Under the pieces are notes generated by a model. The model saw nothing but the letters and a program-made list of their open reading frames with translations, was not told the origin of the DNA and made no database searches. From positions 1,364,001 to 1,428,000 of the forward strand of contig JAPFFF010000038.1 in assembly GCA_039105265.1 (NCBI GenBank): a DNA stretch of 64,000 nt, read 5' to 3'. The stretch is from Tritrichomonas musculus (taxonomy: Eukaryota; Parabasalia; Tritrichomonadida; Tritrichomonadidae). Both the position numbers and the translations under genes were made by a program. Of the stretch, positions 35,873 through 46,723 are shown one piece after another; the stretch's first letter is position 1; the number at the start of each line of letters is the position of its first letter.

Positions 35873-37111
35873 TTAACAGAATATTGAAATTTCTTTCTTA
35901 TTTATATCTATAACTTTGTCTTTCAAAATGTTATCAACAAGTGCACAATGATCGTACTTACACAAGTTACAAAAAAATGATTTACTAATGGACTCACTTT
36001 TCAAAAAGGCGAAATTATGATATTTGAGACATTGTTTGAATGTATCCTGTGAATTTTCTTCATCATTTTGTAAGAAGTTGTTTATGAAGTAATTTGCAAT
36101 GTCATTGTGGTGGCATTTGATTGCTTCATAAAAGACTTGTTTGTATGACTCATCCTCTAATTCAACATGATTGTCTTCCAGAAAGTGAATTATTTCTGAA
36201 TTTTGGCCATGAATGGCCAAAGGCCACAACGTTGATGTTAATTCAACACCTTCATGTCGCAAGTAGTTAAATATTTGGATTGCGCCAAAAAATACAGCAT
36301 ACTCAATCAATGAAAATCCTTCATCTTTTTGGTCATTTCGCGAAAAAATTTGAAAATGGCTTGATTTTTTTGGCTTCAAACTGAATCGTTTTCTAAGTAA
36401 AAATGAATTTGTTTCATAAATTGATGGTTGAATTTTGGCGTTAAGTGAAACACTATTTCTAGTAACGTGCGCAACAAATTCAGTAATCAAGTCTTTTCGA
36501 ATTAACTCACAAATTTTATTGTCGTTTTCGCCTTCCTTTCGTTTGTCATAAAAATTTTCGGTCAATTCTTTCTTTATCTCTTCAACCCATCCATTTCCTT
36601 TATTTTTATTTTCATTTTCTTCTTCTTCTTCTATGTTGCTGTTTTCATATTTTAGGAACCATTTTTCATTGATGAATGGTTGAATTTCTGGCTGAAAATA
36701 TTGTGGATATTTGGCTTTTATGTATTTTTTTGTTTTCGTAATTTTTTTTACTATATATTCATCAATAATTATTATTTGTTGTTCAATGAGAAATAAAAGA
36801 ATCCTTTTGTTGCTCTTAAAAATATTGAATATTGTTGAATTTGAAAAATATTTTTTGATGTCTTCTTTAAAAATGAGTAAAATTTTTTCGATTTTGGCAA
36901 AAAAGTTGGGGAAACGATAAAAATTATTCACAATTTTAGAAATTAAGTGCATTATTGACAAAAGATAATACTTATAATCACTTTTTTTTGTATCATTAAA
37001 TTTACTTTCAAGAAATAGTAATTTTCCCTCTGATTTGGCTTCTTCTTCAAGAAAAATCAAAATATTTTCTTGGATATCCTTCATCATGTTCAAGTATTCC
37101 TGAGAACTCAT
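35873..37111 (-). CDS. DUF3447-type protein, N-terminal part of an ankyrin gene
   Basis: The 412-residue product starts MSSQEYLNMMKDIQENILIF. The first 200 residues are helical and Lys/Glu-rich. Residues about 215-350 hold the DUF3447 region: SLNAKIQPSIYETNSFLL, SLIEYAVFFGAIQIFNYLRH, LTSTLWPLAIHGQNSEIIHF, YEAIKCHHNDIANYFINNF. In trichomonads this region precedes C-terminal ankyrin repeats. The frame stops at the edge of the minisatellite, so the protein is shortened compared with relatives. Probably a protein-interaction scaffold; function not established. Confidence 0.75.
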   Translation of the reverse strand: MSSQEYLNMMKDIQENILIFLEEEAKSEGKLLFLESKFNDTKKSDYKYYLLSIMHLISKIVNNFYRFPNFFAKIEKILLIFKEDIKKYFSNSTIFNIFKSNKRILLFLIEQQIIIIDEYIVKKITKTKKYIKAKYPQYFQPEIQPFINEKWFLKYENSNIEEEEENENKNKGNGWVEEIKKELTENFYDKRKEGENDNKICELIRKDLITEFVAHVTRNSVSLNAKIQPSIYETNSFLLRKRFSLKPKKSSHFQIFSRNDQKDEGFSLIEYAVFFGAIQIFNYLRHEGVELTSTLWPLAIHGQNSEIIHFLEDNHVELEDESYKQVFYEAIKCHHNDIANYFINNFLQNDEENSQDTFKQCLKYHNFAFLKSESISKSFFCNLCKYDHCALVDNILKDKVIDINKKEISIFC

Positions 37112-37590
37112 GATTTTTATTAAAAAAAATTAATTTATCTCAATTTTGAAAAAAAATATTAATAAAAAATATAATTACCCTAATTTGATCGTTATTTAGA
37201 AAAAAATAGCAAAATAATTAACCTTTATTCAATATTGCTCTCAATTACATTCAATTTTATTTTATTTCAAAAAAGTTCGTCTTTTATCTATTTTTATTTC
37301 AAAGAAGAAGAAAATTCAATAAAAAGTTCATCAATACTGGCTTTTATTGCTTGATCTTTTGATATCATGTTTCATGTCTATACATTTCTTTCAAAGACAA
37401 GAAATATTGGAATAACTTTATTTATCAGAAATTCCGAAAAAAAATTGTATCTATCTTCTTCATTTTATAAAATTATTTTGATACAAATGAATAAATAATA
37501 TATATATCATTTAATAACATTCAAAATAATTCAGTTGCACAAGGTTTATTGGCTGATATTTATTTTAGCAATCAAAATGTTTCACAAAAT

Positions 37591-38100
37591 ATGAGTAATT
37601 TTGAAAATTCTGCAAATCAAAGCATGTCAACTTCACAGTATTTTCTTGGTAAAATATATTCAGCTAATCAAAACGATTCAATTGCTTCTTGTTACCTTGG
37701 AATGCAATATTATATAGATGAAGACATTCCACGTGATATTAACAAATCTGTATATTACTTAACTCTTGCTTCAAACCAGTATCAGCCTAATGTGCAGTGC
37801 TTTCTTGGCTGTCTTTACCTGTTAGAAGAAAGAGTTTACAATGTCAATAAAGGAGTTTATTATTTGAAATTGGCATCAAATCAAATTTTTGTATTGGCAC
37901 AAGTAAACCTTGGATACATCTACTGGAGAGACATTTTTGTTCAGCAAAACATTGATTTAGCAATCAGTTATTCGACCCTTGCAGCTAGTCATAACAATGT
38001 ATATGCGCACTATTATCTTGGATTGATTTATTATTCAGATAAATATAACAAAAAAGGAGTTGATCAAAATAACAAAAAATCAAAAAAATCAAAAAAATAA
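37591..38100 (+). CDS. Sel1-repeat protein fragment
   Basis: The frame is open from 37495 but its first ATG is 37591. The 169 residues contain four Sel1-like repeats (SIASCYLGMQYYIDEDIPRD, VQCFLGCLYLLEERVYNVNK, AQVNLGYIYWRDIFVQQNID, AHYYLGLIYY). It ends in a Lys/Ser tail at a short inverted repeat (38057-38112) where it meets the minus-strand Sel1 relic. The end looks like a rearrangement breakpoint, so it is likely truncated compared with full Sel1 proteins. Confidence 0.55.
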   Translation: MSNFENSANQSMSTSQYFLGKIYSANQNDSIASCYLGMQYYIDEDIPRDINKSVYYLTLASNQYQPNVQCFLGCLYLLEERVYNVNKGVYYLKLASNQIFVLAQVNLGYIYWRDIFVQQNIDLAISYSTLAASHNNVYAHYYLGLIYYSDKYNKKGVDQNNKKSKKSKK

Positions 38101-38112
38101 TTTGATCAACTC
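38057..38112. repeat. 12-bp inverted repeat at a tail-to-tail gene junction
   Basis: GAGTTGATCAAA (38057-38068) and TTTGATCAACTC (38101-38112) flank an A-rich spacer. Two Sel1 genes in opposite directions are cut off at this point. Confidence 0.7.
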
Positions 38113-38880
38113 TTTCGTATCCTTTTTGCTGCATCTTTCCGCAATAAAACATCGAGTCTGGGTTTCCAAGTTTTGATGATTTTTCGAAGTATTCAAATGC
38201 TTTGGCGTAATTTTTTTCTTTCTTACTGATTCTGCCAAGCAAGTATAGGCAGGTTGATTCTTCTTCTTTTCTTTCAATTCTTGAAAGAATTATTTTGGCT
38301 TCGTTGATGTCTTCTGGAATAATTTCGCCTTCAACATACAATTTGGATAAATAAATCATTGAATCTTTCGTTCTAGATTCTTGCAGGTATCTGATGCCAA
38401 GCTGAGAATTCAAAGGAAAACCCAACTTCCCTTCAATCAAGCTCTTCCCAACAATAAACTTTTTCTTATTATTACTCACAGCTTCTTTAACCCAATATTG
38501 GCAATCTGGATTCAAATCCATCATTTCATTAAATGGATACAAAACATCGTCATAATTAATATATTTAATTGAATCATCAACTTTGTTTTTATTTGAATTA
38601 TTTTGATTTTTTTTTTCTTGTTGTTTTGATGTTGAATCATCAATTTGAATAGTTTCTTTGATTTTTTGGTTTTTGGAGATTATTTCAACAATTTTTTCTT
38701 TTTCCATTTTGATACTCGTCCTATTGAATTTTATATCTTTTGATTTGATCAAATCTTTCAAATGAATATCTTTGGCTTTGGTTTTCTTTGATAAGATAAA
38801 CTTTTCCAAATGAATCGTTTCCTATTTTCCTTATGACTGTATATTTTGTTAGATCAAGAAAAAAGTTTGCGATGTCATTT
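38101..38880 (-). pseudogene. Protein kinase plus Sel1 relic
   Basis: The open frame from the ATG at 38809 reads LSKKTKAKDIHLKDLIKSKD, a poly-charged linker, then Sel1 repeats (QLGIRYLQESRTKDSMIYLS, YAKAFEYFEKSSKLGNPDSM) to about 38100; its last 38 codons are the antisense of the plus-strand Sel1 gene. Directly upstream, in a different frame, is a kinase glycine loop (LDLTKYTVIRKIGNDSFGKV). A frameshift near 38805 separates them. Most of a kinase domain (catalytic HRD and DFG region) is missing. Kinase-Sel1 fusions are common in trichomonads, so this is a decayed member. Confidence 0.65.
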
Positions 38881-39641
38881 TACAATGGTGAAAAAATTAT
38901 TAATTAAAAAGTAAATAAGCTTTCAAAATGTTTTAAACTCAGAAAATATAATGTGTAAACTATTTAATATTTAAATCTTTATTTTTTTTTTTTATCTCTA
39001 CATTAAAATTATATATGTGATTCTAATTTAATAAATATAGTATTTTCTAATAATATTAGCTAATAATTAATACTTAATTATGAAAAATTTTCAATTATTC
39101 CAAATAATAAATCTATTATCTTAAATTATCTGAAACCAGCAAATAGTATACAATAAATCCTCAGACATCATATTCCCATCATCTCCTATTCAAAGTGGCT
39201 CGTTTACAAGTTTAATTATCAGTCAAACATCCTAAAACAAAGCTGATTTTTATAAAAATCAGTTGGATACATTATTTCTCTAAATTGGCTTTTCATGGCT
39301 GGCACCCCTGGACAATGAAGATGTCTTCATTTGCCTATTGCTAATGTATCCAACTGAAGAAATAATAAGAAAAATCACAGTAATGATGGATATTAATGAA
39401 AAAGAGCACAAATTTATGCAAACTTATTACGAAATCAAAGAGTACCTCCATAAAAAAATAGAGAACTCTTAGTAAATATTTTTTTTAATGTCATCTGACA
39501 AGAGTGAACAAGCAAAACCAAAATAATATATAAACAAATAAGCTAATTCAAGTGAAAAATTGAAAAATTTTAATATTTAATACTTCATAATTTTATACAA
39601 CAACCACACATTTTTAATATAACAATTCCTTTTCTTTTTTA
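38881..39641. other. Intergenic DNA with one 109-bp hairpin
   Basis: No supported gene. Apart from the inverted repeat at 39259-39367, it is AT-rich without recognisable features. Confidence 0.5.
39259..39367. repeat. 109-bp inverted-repeat element or structured RNA candidate
   Basis: Arms of 16 bp (TCAGTTGGATACATTA at 39259-39274 and its reverse complement at 39352-39367) enclose a GC-richer core that has its own inner dyad AATGAAGA-TG-TCTTCATT. No target duplication is visible. Either a small MITE or a folded RNA gene. Confidence 0.5.
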
Positions 39642-40749
39642 ATGCAAAAAGCTAAAGATCTCACACCATTAGACAAGCATTTATTATTTGATATAACATT
39701 TAGAACAACTATAAATACTCGCACTTCTTTTCGATGCAACATTAACCAAAAATTAGATTGCAAATTTTGTATTTATTCGCACATGCCTTATGAACTTAAT
39801 CGACTTTATAATCATTTAATTTTAGCTCATCCAAATTTATTTCAATCAATTTGAAATCTTGGATAGAACAAAATCCTCAAACAAATATAGAATAGGGGAA
39901 CTCATCTTGTTGAAACTATTACTGATGATGATGGCGTGGTCAAGAATTTTGATTTTATGTTTGATTATGATAAAGATGTCCCTGAGAATAGCGAAATATA
40001 TATCAATGTCGAAATCGACGGAAAAAATTATAACGTTAACTTTTATCAAAATGAGACTGATGATTGGCGTTTTAGTATAGAAAGCGAAAAAGGATATTGT
40101 CATACAAAATTAACAAAAGCCGAAAAAATAATAAAACAAGATGAAATAGTTTTAAAGAGTGAGATTCCATCATTATTGAATGACTTATATTGGAGAATAT
40201 TTTATTCGGGATTTCACAAATCATATTATGAGGATATCCCAGAATTATATTGGTATTCTTACGATACTAGAAGAAGATTGTTACAAAGATCAAAAAGCAG
40301 CTTTGAAATGGACAAACATATCAAAACTAATTATTCAGAATGCATCTTTTCTCGGATTAAGCAAAGATGAAGCAATTAATGGAGGTATTGAAATAAATAA
40401 ATTATTATTGATGCCTTTTTCAACTTTGCAAAATTTTTGTAATGGAGCTATTTGCATTAAATCAAATTTTATGAACTCTTGGACAAATCTTGAAGATTCC
40501 GAATATAATGGAAGCACTTTTGCAACTGCTGCCAAAATTGCATTCCGCCTTTATCCTATATCAGCATCTGAAGCAGGTGCTGAGCGCGTTTTTTCAAATT
40601 TTGGTTGGAAATTTGATGACCGACGGAATAGAATTAGTCATGAAACAATGACAAATGAAATATATGTTCAAAACGCTCTTTCGAATAAAATAAAAAAAAA
40701 TGATGATTATTCAAAAGCGATGTGGAATTTACCACCTGCAAAAAAGTGA
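39642..40749 (+). pseudogene. hAT-family transposase relic
   Basis: The first frame (39642-39854) has a BED-type zinc finger (DCKFCIYSHMPYELNRLYNH then HP). A middle frame (39936-40370) continues after stops at 39852 and nearby. The third frame (40180-40749) carries the hAT C-terminal dimerisation signature: AFRLYPISASEAGAERVFSN, then DRRNRISHETMTNEIYVQNA. In-frame stops and at least one frameshift between about 40270 and 40330 separate the parts, and the catalytic RNase H core is mostly missing. No convincing terminal repeats were found around it. Confidence 0.75.
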
Positions 40750-41271
40750 TTTTTTTTAAAAGCTTCAATTCATTTACAATACCTGAATAAATACACCATT
40801 TTGAAAAGTTTCATTGATATAAATGATTATTATTAATTAAAGATAAAGGAAAAAATAGTCGACAAAGGAAAAATGTGTCGACCCAAGCTTTGTGATTAAT
40901 ATCAGTTCTTAATAAAAATGAATATAAATATGCATTTGTTAGCTCTATATTTTTGCTCATTTAGTTTTCCAAAAAACTGATATAATAATGCAAAATGGTT
41001 TTACTCACAAAATTTTGGCGGGCAAATTTAAAGTAAAATATATAGAAAATTTGAAAGTTGTAAAAGGTCTACCTTTTTTTTTTGATAGTAAAGAAATAAA
41101 TGTTCTCTTGTTTTTAAAAAATGTAATTCGTATTATATACAGTAAAAAATACAAAATTTCATCAATAAATGAATAAGAAGTCAGAATACCTCTATTTTTT
41201 TATTCATTATAAAATTTCTATTTTTTTTGATCGAACAATTCAAAATTTTCAGAAATTTTTTACCCAAATAA
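40750..41271. other. Intergenic DNA upstream of the 1502-residue gene
   Basis: AT-rich. A 62-codon frame at 40988-41176 has no recognisable domain and is not accepted. A near-match to the trichomonad initiator (TCAGAAA) lies about 20 nt before the ATG at 41272. Confidence 0.4.
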
Positions 41272-44200
41272 ATGTCTGAAAGTGAAAACCATATTCCCTA
41301 TTTTTCTACAATTTACAATCTTTATCTATCAGCTCCAAATGCATCAAAGCCCGAAATACTAAAAGCTTTAATTTCTTATGGCCATTTTCCTGATCTTATT
41401 AAATATTTAAATCAAATTTGGTTTTTAACAAGCATTACTCCCAAAATTGCAACCCAAAACATGGAATTTTTAATTAATTATTTTCAGAAAGCAGATGAAG
41501 AGAAAGTTGATGTTGATTTTGGGAATTTATCTGAATTAGCTCAGTTTTTAATCCGTATTTTCTATCAAAAAGCGCAACCATCAAATTTTAATAGTTATGG
41601 AGATTTTTTATATAAGATATTTACCATAATCAAAGAACTTGATATGAAGCCAATATATGAGATTTTAATCAAGTGCTCAATTGAATCAATTCTTTTCCCA
41701 TTAACAGTTTTTGGTGTTGTAAATACCGAATACAACTCCAAAATAATAAAATTACTTTTTTCGCTAAGCTCGAAGCTTCAAAATTGGATTGAATCATTTA
41801 TTTACATAATTTCTCATCCAATTCAAAATTTTGATCGTCATTCACAGAAAATTATAAAAAAAATAGAAGAACTTCTGAATGATTCAACGATCATTACTGA
41901 TTCAAAATTGCGCATTTTGTATGCATCAACGAAGTCTTTAAACAACGACCAAATAAAAAAACTTTTTGAGAACTTTTATGGTCCAATACTCAAAAACATA
42001 TCACCCAAGATAACAGCAGAAGGAGTCTCCTACATTTTTAAAGTAGCTGGGGCCTACTATAAAGTAATGATTCCTGAAAAAGACTCAAAAGACTCTGCAA
42101 GCATTGAAACTGTATTAAATCCACTTTTTGATAACTCACTTCCCTTCTTTTTCAATTCACCTGAAGTAGAAAAAGAGGCAATTGAATTTGCTTCCCTTCT
42201 TGATTCTGACACATTGCAACGGTTCATTTTTCCGATCATTGAGGACAGTTCTTTCATTCGTGCATCATTATTTTTCATATCACATTTCCCATCTGAGAAG
42301 ACGATACACGTGCTATTCAAGCCGATAAGCAACCATGTATATTTGAGTGCACAACGTGAAGCTATCATTTACTTTTTATGTCACTTCACATGTCCACCAC
42401 ATCACCTCTCTGTTGCCTTTGCGATCCTGAAGTCGACCGACCTCGAAGAGAACGCTGCAATTGACCATATAATAGACACCAATGCCAATTTGTATTGTCT
42501 ATCGGTTATCAAGTACATCACTTTTTGTATAGATGACATTGAAAAAGTTATTCACTTTTCTGATATTTTTCTGAAGAAAAAGACGATACCTATCGTCTCA
42601 GCTCCTAAACATTTGAATCATTCGGTTTTGACACTTTCAGTTCACTTTTTCGGTTACAAGAAACATGTCAAGTCAATCTCAGCTCTTATTTGCTATTTAA
42701 AGGCATGCAAGCAAAATGGCGAGAAAAGTGACAGGGATAAAACATTTGACTACTTTACATGCTACAATGATGAAAGTCATGTTTGGCCGAACTTCATTCA
42801 TGATGCCTTGACCACTGACGATGAATGGCGTGAAGAATTGTGCAATCTATCGTTGCAAAGGCTTGGAAAACAAGAATACCAACAGTGCATCATTCTTGCC
42901 GCCATATCAAAAGATCCGATGATTTTACACAACTCAACACTGCTTCTTATCAAGGACATCAAGATGATGCAGATCTTGTTCATTGCATCGTCGACAAATT
43001 GGGAGAAGGAGACGTTGAACGAGATCAAGAACATCGTCAATGAATACTCAAAAGAACAGGAAGAGTCATCAAAGCGAGGTTTCTTTGCTTCTTTATTTTC
43101 TCGAAGTTCGACCAGTGAAAACAGTTACAAGCCCAAAATTGACCTTTTTACGGTTGTTCTGAATCTTTTCCCAGCGATCACTCAAGTGCTTCCTTATTCG
43201 AACTCACTTTTTGACCTTTTGTTTACGGTTTTTCCTGCCGATCAAAAACCGCAATACATGACATTGACGTGCAAAGCTATTTTGTCAATATGCCAATTAA
43301 TAAAGGAAGGTGAACGTGAAATAATTCATTCAATCATTGATCGTTTATGTAATTCAAATCTGTCAATGTGTGATTATTCTGTTTTTGAGAACACATTGGT
43401 TAAAACGTTGAGTGTTAATCAATCAATGACTGAAGAACTTGCCTTAAAAATCGCTTCTCTTTATATTTCGTTTGTTTTAAAGAAGCAAATTTCTGATGAT
43501 TCATTGTTTGAAGAAACTTTTCTGAGTGACTATTATGGAGATTTGACATTGAATGCATTCACAAAAGTTTTATTATCACAACTTTCTAAAAATGAAGATA
43601 ATGAACATATTTTCATTTGTTTCGGTCGAATGTTGAAACTCGTTTCAATGAAAAAAATTACTTATTTCCAACGATTCGATCATATTCTTATCTCAAATCT
43701 GTACTCAAATAGCAACACAATTCGAAAGATTTGTTTTCGGTCATTGAATTTGATTGAACAGTTGAACATTAGTCAAGAAGATATTGATAAAATTGTGAAA
43801 ATTAACAGTACCGATTCAAATGTTTCTAATGAATCATTGCTTTATTTTAGATTGAATAATTCGAAGCATTTTGTGAATTCGCTTGCCAAGAAATTTGCTT
43901 ATAAATCATCAATAATTCTGAATGAGTTATTATTGAATCATTTTGCTAATACTTCTTATAATAATCAAGTTTCCATTTTGATTTTCTTTAATGAAACATT
44001 GTCTTTGTATGGCAACAAATATATCGATGACAACAACAACACTTTATTAAGTTTGTTTTTCAAACTCATTCGAAAATTGGAGAACTTGAATGATTCTAAA
44101 GTACTTAACAATTCATATACTGAAGTTTTAATTTCTTTAGCGAAATTAAATTCATTGAATTTCATTACTTTAATTCTTGAACAGACATCATTCTTGATAT

Positions 44201-45780
44201 TGAATGAATATCATTTAAGTGTTCTTTATAATATCGATTCATTCATTCCTTTGTTTATTGACACATTAATAAATTTGAGTAAAACCGATAAATTGCCTTC
44301 TGTAGAGGTTATTAATCGTGCTACTCAAATTTTGCTAATTCTGGCTGAACAGAAAGAAGGTCCTGGATTCAAATACCATGATGATTTTATTTTGTTATTC
44401 ATCATTCTTTTATGTTTGACATCTGCTACATTAACTAAATGGACATCGTCATTTAAAAATCAACATTTTAAGAGTTTGACTTCTCTTTTCGTCAAGTTTT
44501 CTTCTTTGCCAAAAGAAGAAACGATCAAGTTTTCTGAGAGCTATTTGAATTCAATGAATGAAGGAGGAATTGTAAACAATTCAAATAAATTTCAGCTTTA
44601 TTTCAATACTCTCAAAATAATTCAAATGCTTCTTGAAAGAACTGATTTTGAACCATCTTTATTAGATAAATTGAATGATACCATTTTGAACTTTTTGAAG
44701 TACTTTTTGATAGCTATCAAAATGAAGATTTCAAACGAACTTTTTGAATGCTATTTCAAAATTCTCTTGAAAGAATTTGAAGAGAAAACATTCGTTACTG
44801 AGAATCTTCCAACTATCTTATTCTATTTGGCAGATTCTTTAAATATTGAACGTTTGAAAGAATTGAGAAAGAATGATAAAGAAAAGCTTCAGATCATTTT
44901 CAATGCATCACTTCATTTCTTCGATGATTACAGCAAAAATCACAAAGTTGAGTCTTCTTTGCAGACAGTCACGAAAGAAGAAACGTTAATATCTGCCAAA
45001 AAGAGAAACACTTCTTTATCGTTCATTTCCTTGTCTAATCCTTCGTCCGTGCTTTTCAATTCAACGATCAAGTTGAATTCAATTTTGTTCATGAGAATTG
45101 TTCTCGTTCTTGACAAAAAATTTGTCAAATCAAAATTGAATGAAATTCTGAAGGCAATGAACATTTTCATCTTATTTGATCCTTCAATTTTATGTCTGGC
45201 TGAACTGTCTGCAGTATTGATAAAAATTATCAAAACTCACCCTGATCCAAATCTTTTCATATCACATGTCAATATAATAATATTGAAAATGTCGACATCG
45301 ACGATTTCAAGCAAGGTTGAATCACGTCAAATTGCTTGTTATTTCTTGTCTCATTTGATTAATGTTACTCAATCTGGTGAAAACAACAATAATAATGCTG
45401 ATGATGATAATGCTGACGAAAATGTGAATGATGATGGATTGGAACTGAATGATGACATTGAATTTGGTCCTCTATTTTTAAAACTGGCTTCCATGTACGT
45501 TGAAATCGACAAGAGTAAAAAAAGATATGTTGAATTGGCAAAATCTGTTGTCGACGTGGCTTACTCAGAGCCAAACAAGGAGAGGTTCTCGCTCAAAGAG
45601 TTAGAAAGAATCGCAGCCGCTGTTCGTCCTTTGACTGAAAAAAGTGATGATCAAAATTTGAATGAAAAAGAAATCATTTTAAAGTTTGTTGATTTTCTAA
45701 GAACAATAGCTACTTTGTGCAATGTTGAGTTACTGAATCACATAATTAATTTAATCACAGAATTTACTTCTTTTCTATAG
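41272..45780 (+). CDS. Large helical-repeat (HEAT-like) protein, 1502 residues, unknown
   Basis: Starts at an ATG after a short AT-rich leader. The entire protein consists of amphipathic helices in pairs with Leu, Ile and Phe cores, the pattern of an alpha-solenoid (for example FLINYFQKADEEK, NLSELAQFLIRIFYQK, TILFYLADSLNIERLKELRK). Residues about 1372-1395 are an acidic Asn/Asp-rich insertion. A Ser-rich loop with FFASLFSRSSTSE lies near residue 610. No membrane span or signal. Alpha-solenoids of this size serve trafficking, nuclear transport or translation control, but no specific family is recognised. The frame is uninterrupted, so it is likely a single-copy housekeeping-type gene among repeat-family genes. 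Confidence 0.85.
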   Translation: MSESENHIPYFSTIYNLYLSAPNASKPEILKALISYGHFPDLIKYLNQIWFLTSITPKIATQNMEFLINYFQKADEEKVDVDFGNLSELAQFLIRIFYQKAQPSNFNSYGDFLYKIFTIIKELDMKPIYEILIKCSIESILFPLTVFGVVNTEYNSKIIKLLFSLSSKLQNWIESFIYIISHPIQNFDRHSQKIIKKIEELLNDSTIITDSKLRILYASTKSLNNDQIKKLFENFYGPILKNISPKITAEGVSYIFKVAGAYYKVMIPEKDSKDSASIETVLNPLFDNSLPFFFNSPEVEKEAIEFASLLDSDTLQRFIFPIIEDSSFIRASLFFISHFPSEKTIHVLFKPISNHVYLSAQREAIIYFLCHFTCPPHHLSVAFAILKSTDLEENAAIDHIIDTNANLYCLSVIKYITFCIDDIEKVIHFSDIFLKKKTIPIVSAPKHLNHSVLTLSVHFFGYKKHVKSISALICYLKACKQNGEKSDRDKTFDYFTCYNDESHVWPNFIHDALTTDDEWREELCNLSLQRLGKQEYQQCIILAAISKDPMILHNSTLLLIKDIKMMQILFIASSTNWEKETLNEIKNIVNEYSKEQEESSKRGFFASLFSRSSTSENSYKPKIDLFTVVLNLFPAITQVLPYSNSLFDLLFTVFPADQKPQYMTLTCKAILSICQLIKEGEREIIHSIIDRLCNSNLSMCDYSVFENTLVKTLSVNQSMTEELALKIASLYISFVLKKQISDDSLFEETFLSDYYGDLTLNAFTKVLLSQLSKNEDNEHIFICFGRMLKLVSMKKITYFQRFDHILISNLYSNSNTIRKICFRSLNLIEQLNISQEDIDKIVKINSTDSNVSNESLLYFRLNNSKHFVNSLAKKFAYKSSIILNELLLNHFANTSYNNQVSILIFFNETLSLYGNKYIDDNNNTLLSLFFKLIRKLENLNDSKVLNNSYTEVLISLAKLNSLNFITLILEQTSFLILNEYHLSVLYNIDSFIPLFIDTLINLSKTDKLPSVEVINRATQILLILAEQKEGPGFKYHDDFILLFIILLCLTSATLTKWTSSFKNQHFKSLTSLFVKFSSLPKEETIKFSESYLNSMNEGGIVNNSNKFQLYFNTLKIIQMLLERTDFEPSLLDKLNDTILNFLKYFLIAIKMKISNELFECYFKILLKEFEEKTFVTENLPTILFYLADSLNIERLKELRKNDKEKLQIIFNASLHFFDDYSKNHKVESSLQTVTKEETLISAKKRNTSLSFISLSNPSSVLFNSTIKLNSILFMRIVLVLDKKFVKSKLNEILKAMNIFILFDPSILCLAELSAVLIKIIKTHPDPNLFISHVNIIILKMSTSTISSKVESRQIACYFLSHLINVTQSGENNNNNADDDNADENVNDDGLELNDDIEFGPLFLKLASMYVEIDKSKKRYVELAKSVVDVAYSEPNKERFSLKELERIAAAVRPLTEKSDDQNLNEKEIILKFVDFLRTIATLCNVELLNHIINLITEFTSFL

Positions 45781-45854
45781 ATTTTTAAATAAGAGTTTAA
45801 TAAGTAAAAAACCAAATTAGAAAAATTACATTTATTTTAAATTCTTTACAAGTA

Positions 45855-45951
45855 AAGTGTGTCCACTATTAGGAAAGTTAAAATTGTGAAAACTCATTCA
45901 ATATTTCTATGAGCTTATTCAAAAAATACTTTCTTAATTGTGGACGCACTT
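45855..45951. mobile_element. 97-bp MITE with TA duplication
   Basis: Ends are AAGTGTGTCCACTATTAGGA and the near reverse complement, differing at a few places, flanked by TA (45853-45854, 45952-45953). It has the form of a Tc1/mariner-derived MITE and lies 75 bp after the stop of the 1502-residue gene. Confidence 0.65.
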
Positions 45952-45953
45952 TA

Positions 45954-46723
45954 TATATACGGTGTCAAAATTTTAACAGTCAATCTTCAAATTTTGAAAA
46001 AATCAATATGCATACAAACTTAAAATCAAAAGTCAGGCCCCCATTTTTTGCCTTTTTTTTTTTGCATAAATATTTTCTCACAATTTCTAAATTTTTTCAT
46101 TTTTTTCTCACAAAAAAATAGATATCTTCTATGAAAAATTCTTAAAATCATATTTTCATGAATGGAATCGAGTTTTTATTCGGAAATCGCTTTCAATCTA
46201 GTAAATCCGATTCTATACCCAAATATTTACGAAAATATTAATTCTCATTCCAAATATGATACATAATAATTATTCATATCTTGCTGACTGATGCAAAAAA
46301 TTTTCACAGGATATGAATTTACAAATGTTTCCGTAATTTTATTATGCAGAAATCATTTTTTTTTTTTTTCAAGCTTATCAAATTGCCTCTATATCAGTGC
46401 CTTTAAACAATCAAAAAATCAAATATATATGATAATTGTCTTTCATTATTTCATGTAGTTCATTAATTTCCTTATTTATCATTTTTTGCTTAATAAAAAT
46501 TTGATTTTAATGATTTTTTTCTTAAGATTGTAAAATTGAATGAGTCAAAACTCAGGCCATTTTTGAATAGTTTACAGTACCACATTTGACTTGTTTATAA
46601 ATTTCCCGCTAAATTTTTGGTCAAATATAGGTTAAAACTGGCCCGACTTTTGAGATGCTGTTTAGAATTTTTCAATAGCATTGATATTATGAGTTATAAA
46701 AATGTATATCCTTTAAATGTAAC
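45954..46723. other. AT-rich intergenic DNA, nothing recognised
   Basis: Homopolymer runs and no supported frame up to the tRNA gene. Confidence 0.5.

Noticed and set aside
40988-41176. 62-codon frame upstream of the 1502-residue gene
   Set aside because: Short, AT-driven composition, no recognisable family.
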